Source: Shewanella olleyana
GTDB lineage: Bacteria; Pseudomonadota; Gammaproteobacteria; Enterobacterales; Shewanellaceae
DNA: 64,000 nt
NCBI RefSeq assembly: GCF_023283825.1
Contig: NZ_JAKILD010000008.1
Location: 108,643 to 172,642, forward strand
Reading direction: 5' to 3'
Shown here: positions 54,540-63,907 of the stretch, one piece after another
Numbering within the stretch: position 1 is the first letter of the stretch
Layout: every line of letters begins with the position of its first letter
The notes under the pieces: generated by a model
Told to the model about the DNA's origin: nothing
The model's database searches: none
What the model saw: the letters and a program-made list of their open reading frames with translations, nothing else
Program-made: the position numbers and the translations under genes

Positions 54540-56612
54540 ATGAAAAAGCTTGTTATTGGGGGTCTATGTGCCTCACTTATCGCTGGCCTGAGTGCTTGTG
54601 GTAATAATGAAGTGCAAACCACCGCTAAAACTGCCACGGCTGAAGCTGTTCAGACGGCGCTAACGTCTGGTATCGATTTTGAAAACATCGATAAGTCAGT
54701 TCGCCCACAAGATGATTTTTATGAATACGTTAATGGTACTTGGTTAAAAACAGCTGAAATCCCAGGCGATCGTACCAATATTGGTGCCTTTTACGACCTA
54801 CGTGAAAATGCCCGTGAAGATGTAAAAGCCATTATTGAAGAAGTCGCTGCAATGCCGACTCTTAAAGAAGGTACAGACGAGCAGAAAGTCGCTGATTTAT
54901 ACCGTGCCTTTATGGATGTTGAGACATTAAACAAGTTGGGCGTAACCCCAATTCAAGCTGAGTTTGATAAAATTTCTGCTATTGATTCAAAAGCTAACTT
55001 AACGAATTTTTTCGCCTATAGCCAAGTCAATGGCTACGGCACACCACTGGCTTTTTACGTTAACGTTGATGCTAAAGACTCAACCCGCTACGCCACTCAT
55101 ATCTGGCAATATGGCCTAAGCCTTCCAGAAAAAGATTACTACTTTAACGAAGAAGAACGTTTCGTTAATATTCGTAAAGCTTTCGTTGAACACATTGAAA
55201 AAATGTATAACTTAGCAGGCCTTGTGAACGGTAAAGCTGCTGCTGAGTCTATTTTAGCCCTTGAAACTGCCATTGCAGAAAAGCACTGGGATGTGGTTGA
55301 AACCCGCGATAGCACTAAAACTTACAACAAAATGACGATAGCTGAGCTTGCAGAGCTTGCGCCGAACATTGATTGGAACCAATACCTGGCAACTATGGGG
55401 GTTGCCGACCAAAAAGATATCATTATCAATCAGCCTAGCTATGTGAGTGGTTTGAGTGAAGTGATTGGTGAAACAGATTTAGACACCTTAAAAACCTACA
55501 TGACGTGGAATGTGTTAACTCACGCTGCAAGTAACTTGTCTGAAGCAATTGATGCTGAAAACTTTGATTTCTTCTCTAAAACACTAAACGGTCAAGAAGA
55601 GCAAGAGTCTCGCTGGAAACGTGGTGTCAACACGGTAAGTAGCACTTTAGGTGAAGTGGTTGGTAAAGTGTACGTTAAGCGTCACTTCACTTCTGCAGCT
55701 AAAGATCGCATGAGCGTGCTAGTTGAAAACTTACGCGGCGCTTATGGTACGAGCATCGACTCGTTAGATTGGATGAGCGCTGACACTAAAGTCGCAGCAA
55801 AAGATAAACTTGCTAAGTTCAATCCAAAAATTGGCTACCCAGATAAGTGGAAAGACTACAGCAAGCTTACTATTAAAGGTGATGACTTAGTGGGTAACGC
55901 TCAGCGTGCAAGCGTTGAAAGCCACAATAAAGATATTGCGAAACTTGGCGGCCCAATCGATAAGGGCGAGTGGCATATGACGCCTCAAACCGTCAACGCT
56001 TATTACAATCCAACCATGAACGAGATTGTATTCCCAGCAGCCATTTTGCAACCACCGTTTTTCAACATGCAAGCAGATGATGCAGTTAACTATGGCGGCA
56101 TCGGCGCAGTAATCGGCCACGAAATGGGCCATGGTTTTGATGACCAAGGCGCCAAGTTTGATGGTGAAGGTAACATGCGTGATTGGTGGACTGAGTCTGA
56201 CTTAGCAGCCTTTACCGCTAAAGGTAATGCACTAGTAGCACAGTACGATGGCTACCAAGTATTTGATGATTTACACGTTAATGGTGAACTAACCCTTGGC
56301 GAAAACATCGGTGATTTGTCTGGTGTTACCATTGCTTATAAAGCTTACAAAATGTCTCTGGATGGCAAAGAAGCACCAGTGATTGACGGCTTAACAGGTG
56401 ATGAACGTTTCTTCATGGGCTTCACTCAGATTTGGCGTGTAAAAATGAAAGAAGAAGCATTGCGTAACCGCGTTGCGACAGACCCACATTCACCAGGTCA
56501 TTTCCGTGCATTAGGTGCGTTATCTAACATGCCAGAATTTTACAGCACTTATGATGTGAAAGAAGGCGATAAGATGTATATCGAGCCTGCTAAGCGCGTA
56601 AAAATTTGGTAA
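54540..56612 (+). CDS. M13-family zinc metallopeptidase, lipoprotein (PepO/neprilysin-like)
   Basis: A 690-residue peptidase. It has a lipoprotein signal (MKKLVIGGLCASLIAGLSAC, lipobox LSAC, lipidated Cys20). The peptidase M13_N domain spans about 50-430. The catalytic M13 part has HEMGH at 527-531 (VIGHEMGHGFDDQG) and the third zinc ligand Glu588 in GENIGDLSG; it ends KRVKIW near the usual CxxW-type end. It would cleave oligopeptides at the cell envelope. The 313-bp gap before it shows no gene. A terminator follows. Confidence 0.93.
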   Translation: MKKLVIGGLCASLIAGLSACGNNEVQTTAKTATAEAVQTALTSGIDFENIDKSVRPQDDFYEYVNGTWLKTAEIPGDRTNIGAFYDLRENAREDVKAIIEEVAAMPTLKEGTDEQKVADLYRAFMDVETLNKLGVTPIQAEFDKISAIDSKANLTNFFAYSQVNGYGTPLAFYVNVDAKDSTRYATHIWQYGLSLPEKDYYFNEEERFVNIRKAFVEHIEKMYNLAGLVNGKAAAESILALETAIAEKHWDVVETRDSTKTYNKMTIAELAELAPNIDWNQYLATMGVADQKDIIINQPSYVSGLSEVIGETDLDTLKTYMTWNVLTHAASNLSEAIDAENFDFFSKTLNGQEEQESRWKRGVNTVSSTLGEVVGKVYVKRHFTSAAKDRMSVLVENLRGAYGTSIDSLDWMSADTKVAAKDKLAKFNPKIGYPDKWKDYSKLTIKGDDLVGNAQRASVESHNKDIAKLGGPIDKGEWHMTPQTVNAYYNPTMNEIVFPAAILQPPFFNMQADDAVNYGGIGAVIGHEMGHGFDDQGAKFDGEGNMRDWWTESDLAAFTAKGNALVAQYDGYQVFDDLHVNGELTLGENIGDLSGVTIAYKAYKMSLDGKEAPVIDGLTGDERFFMGFTQIWRVKMKEEALRNRVATDPHSPGHFRALGALSNMPEFYSTYDVKEGDKMYIEPAKRVKIW

Positions 56613-56657
56613 TAACTCATTTGAGTAACCCTGTATCACTTAAAGGGTAAAACGACT

Positions 56658-56687
56658 AAAAAGGACATCATTTCGATGTCCTTTTTT
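56658..56687 (+). terminator. Terminator of the M13 peptidase gene
   Basis: AAAAAGGACATC-ATTTC-GATGTCCTTTTTT, a 12-bp stem with a T run. Confidence 0.92.
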
Positions 56688-56898
56688 ATTGCTATTCTAA
56701 ATTCTAAATTTAGCAAATCAAAGCCTGCTCAACATCCTCTGTCACACTATTAAAACTGACTGTGTAAAGAAGCGTAAACCACCCCCAAACTCGGCAAAAT
56801 ATTCAGCATTGATTCAGCTTCAAACAGCTAAAGTAATGGCATATCCCAAAGGGGTTATTAACCGTCATTCATTACTTAAAGAGTCAGTGGTAACGCAA

Positions 56899-57693
56899 AT
56901 GAACAGAATTTTTCGTACCTTTTTTATCTTTTTATTATTACTCACCACCCGTAATGCCGTGGCAGTTACTGTCGACACGAACCCTATTAAACCGATTTAC
57001 GATGTTAACCAAACCTTAGTCGATGATTTAGACAGTCTACTTAAACTAGCAAGTACTTCAGGTGGTTTACCTCAACAAGATACAAATGACTTAAACCAGT
57101 TATTTGACCGAGCACCACTCGCGCAAACTGAGTTAACTCAATTGTTAGAAATCATTAGCCAAGACAGCCATACAGATTTACTGATTCCAGATATAAAAAG
57201 TTACCAAAGAGCCCAGCAAAAGATTGACCGAAAATTTGATGGAGATGCCAGCTACATCACCGACATTGCTAGAGCAACCTTGGTTGCCAATGACGTTGAA
57301 ACCTTAATGCATAGTTACCGAACTTTGGCAGAAACCACTGAAGTCGTTCAAGTTAAAAACCGCTTTGCAGAGCCTAAAGCATCAGGTTATCGAGACTTAA
57401 ATCTGTTGGTGAAATTGCCTAAAACTCAGATGATTGTAGAAGTGCAGCTGCACCTTAGTGAGATTGCTGACATAAAAAGCGGCCCTGAGCATCAGGTATA
57501 TGAGCAAATCCAACATATTGAAGCCGTTGCACAAACACAGCACCGTGCGCTAACAGATTTAGAGATGATGCAAATAGTTAAGTTACGTCAGTCATCACAC
57601 AAGCTTTATCACAAAGCATGGCTTAGCTATAAGCGCCAAAGTCTTGCTCAATTTGACACGACTCAAATAGGAGGCCAGACCCAAGCGGCTTAA
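56899..57693 (+). CDS. Exported protein with RelA/SpoT synthetase-like domain
   Basis: A 264-residue product from ATG 56899, where a signal peptide begins (MNRIFRTFFIFLLLLTTRNA, cleavage near AVA). Earlier in-frame ATGs (56836 and upstream) would hide it. Residues about 110-250 resemble the (p)ppGpp synthetase fold: QRAQQKIDRKFDGD, ITDIARATLVAND (DIxR motif), KASGYRDLNLLVKL (GYR motif) and MIVEVQLHLSEI (VEVQ motif). No HD hydrolase domain is present. Stringent-response synthetases are cytoplasmic, so an export signal is unexpected. Role unknown; it could be an effector-like or repurposed enzyme. It is monocistronic with a terminator. Confidence 0.75.
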   Translation: MNRIFRTFFIFLLLLTTRNAVAVTVDTNPIKPIYDVNQTLVDDLDSLLKLASTSGGLPQQDTNDLNQLFDRAPLAQTELTQLLEIISQDSHTDLLIPDIKSYQRAQQKIDRKFDGDASYITDIARATLVANDVETLMHSYRTLAETTEVVQVKNRFAEPKASGYRDLNLLVKLPKTQMIVEVQLHLSEIADIKSGPEHQVYEQIQHIEAVAQTQHRALTDLEMMQIVKLRQSSHKLYHKAWLSYKRQSLAQFDTTQIGGQTQAA

Positions 57694-57745
57694 GCCACTA
57701 TTTTTCTCATTCATAGTTTCTATATATTGTTTTCCCCTTCCTTTC

Positions 57746-57773
57746 GCACCTTAATTTAAGGTGCTTTTTTTTT
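57746..57773 (+). terminator. Terminator of the RelA/SpoT-like gene
   Basis: GCACCTTAATTTAAGGTGC followed by nine T residues. Confidence 0.93.
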
Positions 57774-57855
57774 ACTTTTTTGCCAGTGAGATAATTGGTT
57801 AACAGCGCTATTCAAGCTATACTCCCGCCATTATTGCCGATAACTGGAAATACTG

Positions 57856-58260
57856 ATGAATGATGTCATCGAAATGCTTCAAGAATTAAGTGAAACGGTC
57901 CCTGTACCACTTGAATTACCGACATTCGAGCAACTAGTTGAAGTTGAAGAACAGATTTTAATTTCACTACCAAACGATTTAAAAGAGTACCTGCTTTTTG
58001 GTAGCGATGTGATTTATGGTGCTATTGAAATGGTAACCGCATCAGATCCTTATTCGCACACATATCTACCTGAAGTCACCAGCTATGCCTGGTCAATCGG
58101 TATGCCGCGAGAATATATCGCTATTTGTCAGCAAGGGGATAACTTTTACTGCATCGATCAAGAAGCCAATATTCGCTTCTTTAAGAATGGTCGCATGGCA
58201 GACATTATGTGGGAATCTTTGTGGGACTGGATCCAAGACATTTGGCTGAAACGTAAATAA
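57856..58260 (+). CDS. SMI1/KNR4 (SUKH) family protein
   Basis: A 134-residue protein. LPTFEQLVEVEEQILISLPN followed by DLKEYLLFGSDVIYGAIEM is the usual N-terminal pattern, and VTASDPYSHTYLPEV, YIAICQQGDNFYCI and DIMWESLWDWIQDIW complete a compact SUKH fold. Family members often act as immunity proteins to secreted nuclease or deaminase toxins. No toxin gene is adjacent, so the role here is open. Cytoplasmic. Confidence 0.8.
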   Translation: MNDVIEMLQELSETVPVPLELPTFEQLVEVEEQILISLPNDLKEYLLFGSDVIYGAIEMVTASDPYSHTYLPEVTSYAWSIGMPREYIAICQQGDNFYCIDQEANIRFFKNGRMADIMWESLWDWIQDIWLKRK

Positions 58261-58324
58261 TCGATACTTAAATTAATCGATACTTAAATTAATCGATACT
58301 TAAATTAATCGATATTTAAATAAA
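58261..58324. repeat. Minisatellite, 16 bp x 4
   Basis: Three exact copies of TCGATACTTAAATTAA and a fourth altered copy (TCGATATTTAAATAAA), starting at the base after the SMI1/KNR4 stop and filling most of the gap to the next gene. Confidence 0.93.
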
Positions 58325-58375
58325 TCCAGTTATTACACAAGATGACACCGTAGAACAGAATTAATAGGACATACC

Positions 58376-58876
58376 ATGGCTAAATCAAATACCTTAAACG
58401 CAATTGAAATGCAGTGTTTACGCTTATCTTTGGGTTTAAGTGTTGAGCAAATTGCCGAGCTTACCAAAACCACAGCAGATGCAGTGACGGCATGGGAAGC
58501 TGGCGAAGCTGATGCTCCTGAAGTGGCGCAAAAGAAGCTCCTTGAAATTGAAGACACCATTGAAATGCAAGTGCTCAATACCACAGACGGTATCGAAGCA
58601 TTATTTAAAACTGAGCCTAAGCGCCGTTTAGCATTTGTGGTTTACCCAACTCAAGCGATTTACACCCAATACAACCCTGAATTTTTAAGTTCACTGCCGT
58701 TTACTGAGCTATACAATACCGCGGCATGGCGCATTAAAAAAGAATGCCAAATTGTATTAGAAGTGGAAGTCAGCTTGATCCCACTTGAAGTTGAAGCTTA
58801 CAAAAGTTTCCGTGCAGATAATGGTATGAGTGAATCGCGCGAAAGCCGCGCTAAATGGGCAGCAACTCAGCTTTAA
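58376..58876 (+). CDS. DUF1870 (YdiL-like) protein with helix-turn-helix
   Basis: A 166-residue protein. The N-terminal 60 residues form an Xre-like helix-turn-helix ([37 protein letters not shown]). The C-terminal half ([39 protein letters not shown]) matches DUF1870/YdiL. Function is unknown; a regulatory or addiction-type role is possible from the HTH. An AGGA box precedes ATG 58376. It is followed by a terminator. Confidence 0.78.
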   Translation: MAKSNTLNAIEMQCLRLSLGLSVEQIAELTKTTADAVTAWEAGEADAPEVAQKKLLEIEDTIEMQVLNTTDGIEALFKTEPKRRLAFVVYPTQAIYTQYNPEFLSSLPFTELYNTAAWRIKKECQIVLEVEVSLIPLEVEAYKSFRADNGMSESRESRAKWAATQL

Positions 58877-58893
58877 GGCTTAATTGAATTGAA

Positions 58894-58924
58894 TAAAAAA
58901 GGAAGCATTCGCTTCCTTTTTTTA
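58894..58924. terminator. Bidirectional terminator
   Basis: AAAAAAGGAAGC-ATTC-GCTTCCTTTTTTT between the DUF1870 gene and the leftward GST gene. Confidence 0.92.
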
Positions 58925-58948
58925 TGTCAAAATTTCACGGTTTAATCG

Positions 58949-59608
58949 TTACTCTTCTTGAGCCGCCTTGGCAATTGCTTCTGACTTTTCTAACGCCCTC
59001 GTCATTGCAGGTCGTTGTTTCATTCTATCTCGATATGCCGTCAGTTTTGGTGGAATAGTTTGTTCAAACACTGTCGCCCACAAAAGCGTTTGAGTCAGTA
59101 AAATATCAGCTATGGTTAGCTCATCACCACAAGCATAACCTGATTCAGGCACCCACTTTTCAGCAATCGCCGCCGCTTTATCAAATTCAAATTTAGCCAC
59201 TGGCAGCATCGCATCTAAACGTTGCTCTTCTGGTAATGCAAAGCGATGTTTTCCCATACTCCAAAGTGGTTGCTCTAATTCACAAATTACAAAGCTAACC
59301 CACTGATGGTGCAGACCTGCTTGCGCCGTGCCAGGTATTGGTAAGAACTTTCCTTGGCCATACTTCTCAGCTAAATACTGCAAAATTGCCGCAGATTCAG
59401 TTAGCACCAAATCCCCATCGGTTATCACTGGCATTTTGCCGCTTGGGTTCAGGGCTAGAAATTCTTCAGAGCGATTATCGCCCTTGGCAAAATTAAGGAA
59501 GCAAAACTGCCAATCAACACCTAACTCTTCCAATAACCATGAAACACGCAACGCTCGACTGCGCGGCGTGCCATATAAGGTAATACCTGTGCTTGCTACT
59601 ATTTCCAT
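58949..59608 (-). CDS. Glutathione S-transferase family protein
   Basis: A 219-residue cytosolic GST. The thioredoxin-like N-terminal domain is ITLYGTPRSRALRVSWLLEE, with the cis-Pro/glutathione-binding segment GKMPVITDGDLVLTESAAIL (about 56-75). The helical C-terminal domain includes YACGDELTIADILLTQTLLW. The usual Ser/Tyr/Cys catalytic position is within TPRSRALR (Ser is likely). Substrate unknown. The 272-bp upstream gap, shared with the transporter gene, carries the palindrome at 59722. Confidence 0.9.
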   Translation of the reverse strand: MEIVASTGITLYGTPRSRALRVSWLLEELGVDWQFCFLNFAKGDNRSEEFLALNPSGKMPVITDGDLVLTESAAILQYLAEKYGQGKFLPIPGTAQAGLHHQWVSFVICELEQPLWSMGKHRFALPEEQRLDAMLPVAKFEFDKAAAIAEKWVPESGYACGDELTIADILLTQTLLWATVFEQTIPPKLTAYRDRMKQRPAMTRALEKSEAIAKAAQEE

Positions 59609-59721
59609 GCTCTATTTTCCTTTAAACCAAGTTTTTTGAATTCACATTTAGCAGAATCACTTTAGCCAATATCAAGTTTGTCGTGTTAAAACGGACTCAA
59701 AGAATTGAGCTGATTTAATAA

Positions 59722-59735
59722 CATATTCGAATATG
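59722..59735. promoter_or_regulatory. 14-bp palindrome in the GST/transporter divergent region
   Basis: CATATTCGAATATG is a perfect palindrome, immediately followed by a hairpin ATGCGT-N8-ACGCAT (59733-59752). It may be a dimeric repressor operator shared by both divergent genes; the regulator is unknown. Confidence 0.35.
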
Positions 59736-59880
59736 CGTGCAAGTCAACGCATAGTTTTTATCTGTTGTCATTGAAAGCTTTTTGACTTAGCCTTTGTAAA
59801 CAACTTGTTAACTTACCAAATTGTGACATAGTCATATGCTCTGTAATCAAATCTGTCACGCTAACCTTTAAAAGAACCTC

Positions 59881-61143
59881 ATGCCTACGACTCAAAACGC
59901 CACCAGCAGTCATTACTCAGCCGCGACATTGTTTGCCAGCCTTGGCCCCGGAATTTTAATGGCTGCCGCCGCGATTGGCGCATCGCACTTAGTCTCTTCC
60001 ACTCGCGCTGGCGCTGAATTTGGCTGGCAGCTTGTTTGGGTTGTATTACTGGTGAATTTTCTCAAGTATCCTTTCTTTGCCGCAGGTGCGCGATACACAG
60101 CAGCCACCAACGAAAGCTTACTGCACGGCTATTTAAAACAAGGCCGCGGCTACTTATTAATGTTTACTTGCTTGAACACTATTGCAGCTATTGCCAGTAC
60201 CGCTGGGGTTTGTATGTTAACTGCAGCAATGTTAACCCAATTTATCCCCTTACCTATCGATGTGCTGGCATTCTTAGTATTGGTGAGTTCGTTAGCCGTG
60301 TTGATCTTAGGTCACTACCAACTGTTAGATAAAATGACTAAAGTCATCATGCTCGCCTTAACGCTGACAACCTTAATCGCGGTTGCAATGGCTTGGCAGC
60401 ATTACCAAGCGCCTGTGGTAACTGAAGCAAGCACGAGTCCTTGGCAATGGGCTTATGTTGGTTTTTTAGTGGCCATGATGGGCTGGATGCCGGCGCCGAT
60501 TGAAGTCAGTGCATGGAATTCATTATGGTTAATTGAAAAGAAAAAAACACAAACGGTGACCAGTAAACAAGCCATTTTCGACTTCAATTTAGGTTTTATT
60601 GTTACAGCAGTTTTAGCAGTGGTGTTTTTGGCATTAGGCGCACTTGTTATGCATGGTAGCGGCGAAACCTTCTCAAATTCAGGTGCTGTTTTTGCTAGTC
60701 AACTAGTGGACTTATACAGTGATGTGATGGGTGAAGGAACTCGTTATTTAATTGGTTTAGTGGCATTTTTATGTATTTTCAGTACCACAGTAACCGTGAT
60801 TGATGGCTACAGCCGCACCTTAGATATCGGCTGGCAATTACTCAACAATCAACAAGATTGCTCGAAACGATTAACCAAAGTGATGCTAATCATATCTGCA
60901 TTAGGTTTAGGGCTCATTTTATTTTTCAAAGGCGCCCTATTACCTTTGCTTGAATTTGTAATGACCTTAGCATTTTTAACAACTGTCATCTTTGCTTGGC
61001 TAAACCTACGCTTAATGACCTGTGACGCGCTTCCTGAAGAACACCGTTATGGCATCAAAATGAAAATGCTCGCCTGGTTAGGCTTAGTGTATCTGGTTGG
61101 GTTTTCAGGCTTATTTATCTATTGGAAGCTAGCAATACAATAA
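59881..61143 (+). CDS. Nramp-family transporter, non-canonical
   Basis: A 420-residue inner-membrane protein with about eleven helices in the Nramp (SLC11) fold. TM1 reads GPGILMAAAAIGASHLVSST, with GASH (33-36) where metal-transporting Nramps have DPGN. TM6 reads MGWMPAPIEVSAWNSL (201-216) instead of the usual MPH-type motif. Loss of the metal-binding Asp/Asn/Met/His pattern suggests a different substrate. Global similarity and length still place it in the family. Its start follows the divergent palindromes by about 130 bp. Confidence 0.82.
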   Translation: MPTTQNATSSHYSAATLFASLGPGILMAAAAIGASHLVSSTRAGAEFGWQLVWVVLLVNFLKYPFFAAGARYTAATNESLLHGYLKQGRGYLLMFTCLNTIAAIASTAGVCMLTAAMLTQFIPLPIDVLAFLVLVSSLAVLILGHYQLLDKMTKVIMLALTLTTLIAVAMAWQHYQAPVVTEASTSPWQWAYVGFLVAMMGWMPAPIEVSAWNSLWLIEKKKTQTVTSKQAIFDFNLGFIVTAVLAVVFLALGALVMHGSGETFSNSGAVFASQLVDLYSDVMGEGTRYLIGLVAFLCIFSTTVTVIDGYSRTLDIGWQLLNNQQDCSKRLTKVMLIISALGLGLILFFKGALLPLLEFVMTLAFLTTVIFAWLNLRLMTCDALPEEHRYGIKMKMLAWLGLVYLVGFSGLFIYWKLAIQ

Positions 61144-61330
61144 ACAAAGCCAGCGTTGTGATTAGGCTATACTGACTCTTGTTATTTAGCTTGTTCAACA
61201 TGAGTATACTTATTGCAGATAATCTGAACTATTAGAATATTTTCAGGTATAATCCGTGTCCAATTTTTATTTAATCTCAGGATATTAAACCTGCGGTTAA
61301 AAAACAGCGCAGCCGCGCCCAGAGACTTAT

Positions 61331-61801
61331 ATGATTAACAACGATATTATTCGCCGTCTTCGTTTTATATTTGATTATTCAAATGCCAAAATGATTAAAG
61401 TTTTCGCACAAGCCAATGTAGAAATCAGCACTGATGAAATCATTAGCTTACTTAAAAAAGAAGCGGAAGAAGGCTACAAAGCCTGTAACGACAAGGTTAT
61501 GTGCCAGTTCTTAGACGGACTAATTATCGAAAAGCGTGGTTTACGTGAAGGTAGTGAAGTGCCAGCACCGGTTAAAAACCTGACCAATAACTTAATCTTC
61601 AAAAAGTTGCGCATTGCGCTTGAACTTCGTGAAGATGACATTATTGAAATTTGTGGTTTAGCTGACTTCGTTATCGGCAAGTCAGAGCTAGGTGCTTTGT
61701 TCCGTAACCCTGAACATAAGAACTACAAAACCTGTGGCGATCAGATATTACGTAACTTCTTACACGGCTTATCAATCAAACACCGCGGCGTTGAATTATA
61801 A
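61331..61801 (+). CDS. DUF1456 (YehS-like) protein
   Basis: A 156-residue protein made of two related halves. The first opens NNDIIRRLRFIFDYSNAKMI and the second NNLIFKKLRIALELREDDII; each ends in a CNDKVMCQFLDGLIIEKRG / CGDQILRNFLHGLSIKHRG pattern (MCQFLDGLII, LRNFLHGLSI). This duplication is typical of DUF1456/YehS. Function unknown; cytoplasmic. Confidence 0.88.
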   Translation: MINNDIIRRLRFIFDYSNAKMIKVFAQANVEISTDEIISLLKKEAEEGYKACNDKVMCQFLDGLIIEKRGLREGSEVPAPVKNLTNNLIFKKLRIALELREDDIIEICGLADFVIGKSELGALFRNPEHKNYKTCGDQILRNFLHGLSIKHRGVEL

Positions 61802-61829
61802 ACATTCCGTCATTTGAATGAATACCGTT

Positions 61830-61857
61830 AAATGCACAGCTTAGACTGTGCATTTTT
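61830..61857 (+). terminator. Terminator of the DUF1456 gene
   Basis: AAATGCACAG-N6-CTGTGCATTTTT, 28 bp after the stop. Confidence 0.9.
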
Positions 61858-62091
61858 GTATCTGACACCTTGATGCTTAACTCAATTCAAACAGCTGTAT
61901 AAAAAATAACGTATTGGCAGAGCTCACACCACCATGGAAAAAAAGTGTGAAATAGCTCACTTAACAGACCACAATAAATCTAACTTGTGTTAACCTTCAC
62001 CGATAACAATAAACGTCTACTATTAGACAGTAATAACCGTCTAATCATAGCTAGAAATGACAGTAATTCGACACTGATAATAAGGTTTCCA

Positions 62092-63780
62092 ATGGACGAT
62101 AATAAACGCCCTCTCTATCTTCCTTTCGCAGGTCCAGCCATTCTTGAATCTCCTCTGCTAAACAAAGGCACTGCCTTTAGCGAAGAAGAGCGCATTTACT
62201 TTAATCTTGAAGGGCTAATTCCTTGGGTTATTGAAACCATTGAAGAGCAAGCATCTCGTGCTTATGAACAATATAAGAGTTTCAGTAATGATCTCGATAA
62301 GCATATTTACTTGCGTAATATTCAAGACACCAACGAAACCTTATTTTACCGATTAGTACGTAACCATATTAGTGAAATGATGCCTATCATCTACACCCCA
62401 ACGGTGGGTTTAGCTTGTGAGCGTTTTTCTAAAAACTATCGCCGTAACCGTGGTTTATTTATCTCTTATGACAACAAAGATCGTATTGACGATATCTTAA
62501 ACAATTCAACTCGCCATAAAGTGAAGGTTATTGTGGTGACTGATGGTGAGCGTATCTTAGGTCTAGGCGATCAAGGTATTGGTGGTATGGGGATCCCAAT
62601 CGGTAAGTTATCTTTATACACCAGCTGTGGCGGGATCAGCCCTGCATATTGCTTGGCGATTACCTTAGATGTGGGTACTGATAACCCCAACTTATTAGAT
62701 GATCCTATGTATATGGGATCTCGTCACCCACGTATAGGCGGCGAAGAATACGCAAACTTTATCGAAGAGTTTATGCAGGCAGTGAGTCGCCGCTGGCCTG
62801 ATGCATTAATCCAGTTTGAGGATTTCGCTCAGAAAAATGCCATGCCATTACTTGAGCGTTATAAAGACAGATTCTGTACTTTCAACGACGATATTCAAGG
62901 TACGGCTGCTGTTACCGTTGGTTCATTATTAGCAGCATGTAAAGCCGCTGACACTCAACTTTGTAAGCAACGCGTCGCCTTTTTAGGTGCGGGGAGTGCA
63001 GGTTGCGGTATTGCAGAAGCTATTGTTGCCCAGATGGTGGCTGAAGGCATATCTGATGAGCAAGCTCGCTCACAAGTATTTATGGTTGACCGTTGGGGCT
63101 TACTACTCGACAACATGCCAACACTACTAGATTTCCAAAAGAAACTGGCTCAAAAAACCACTAACGTTGAACAATGGGACGGCTTTAGCGATCATATCTC
63201 ATTACTTGATGTGGTTAATAACGCTAAACCGACAGTATTAATTGGGGTGTCTGGCGCACCTGGTTTATTCACTGAAGAAATTATTCGTGCGATGCACAGC
63301 CATTGTGAGCGCCCGATTGTGTTCCCACTGTCTAACCCAACGAGTCGAGTTGAAGCGACACCAAAAGATGTGCTGCACTGGACGTCAGGTCAAGCGTTAG
63401 TGGCAACTGGCAGCCCGTTTGAGCCTGTGGTCATTGACGGTGAATCTTATGAAATTGCTCAATGTAACAACAGCTTTATCTTCCCAGGTATCGGCCTAGG
63501 CGTTTTAGCCAGTGGTGCGACCCGCGTATCTGATGAGATGCTAATGGCGTCAAGCCGCGCATTATCAGAATGCTCACCGTTAGGGAAAAATGGCACAGGT
63601 TCTTTACTGCCTGCACTTGAAGATATTCAAGAAGTCAGTAAGTACATTGCCTTTGCTGTCGCGAAAAAAGCGATAGAACAAGAATTAGCCCTGCCTTGTC
63701 CTGATGAGTTATTAACTCAGAAGATAGACAGTAATTTCTGGGAACCTGAGTACCGTCGTTATAGACGTACTTCGTTCTAA
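62092..63780 (+). CDS. maeA: NAD-dependent malic enzyme (malate dehydrogenase, oxaloacetate-decarboxylating)
   Basis: A 562-residue cytoplasmic enzyme converting malate to pyruvate and CO2 with NAD+ reduction. ATG 62092 ([14 protein letters not shown]) is chosen: it has AAGG upstream and gives the family length (E. coli SfcA/MaeA is 565). The longer frame adds 35 Asn/Leu-rich residues. Motifs: [17 protein letters not shown] (catalytic Tyr), [16 protein letters not shown] (catalytic Lys), [12 protein letters not shown] and the nucleotide-binding [15 protein letters not shown]. Complete, with a terminator downstream. Confidence 0.96.
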   Translation: MDDNKRPLYLPFAGPAILESPLLNKGTAFSEEERIYFNLEGLIPWVIETIEEQASRAYEQYKSFSNDLDKHIYLRNIQDTNETLFYRLVRNHISEMMPIIYTPTVGLACERFSKNYRRNRGLFISYDNKDRIDDILNNSTRHKVKVIVVTDGERILGLGDQGIGGMGIPIGKLSLYTSCGGISPAYCLAITLDVGTDNPNLLDDPMYMGSRHPRIGGEEYANFIEEFMQAVSRRWPDALIQFEDFAQKNAMPLLERYKDRFCTFNDDIQGTAAVTVGSLLAACKAADTQLCKQRVAFLGAGSAGCGIAEAIVAQMVAEGISDEQARSQVFMVDRWGLLLDNMPTLLDFQKKLAQKTTNVEQWDGFSDHISLLDVVNNAKPTVLIGVSGAPGLFTEEIIRAMHSHCERPIVFPLSNPTSRVEATPKDVLHWTSGQALVATGSPFEPVVIDGESYEIAQCNNSFIFPGIGLGVLASGATRVSDEMLMASSRALSECSPLGKNGTGSLLPALEDIQEVSKYIAFAVAKKAIEQELALPCPDELLTQKIDSNFWEPEYRRYRRTSF

Positions 63781-63836
63781 ATCAGTTGTTCTCAGCTCCT
63801 TAAAGCGAGGAGTTTAAAAACAAAGAGCTTAAAATC

Positions 63837-63860
63837 AAAAAGCCTAGCAATTGCTAGGCT
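63837..63860 (-). terminator. Terminator for leftward transcription
   Basis: AGCCTAGCAATTGCTAGGCT, T-rich only when read on the minus strand. It implies a minus-strand gene beyond the right side. Confidence 0.7.
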
Positions 63861-63872
63861 CAGATTAATGAC

Positions 63873-63907
63873 AAACCCCCACTTTTTTTAAGTGGGGGTT
63901 TTATTTT
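63873..63907. terminator. Terminator of maeA
   Basis: AAACCCCCACTT / AAGTGGGGGTTT stem followed by TATTTTATT on the plus strand. Confidence 0.9.
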
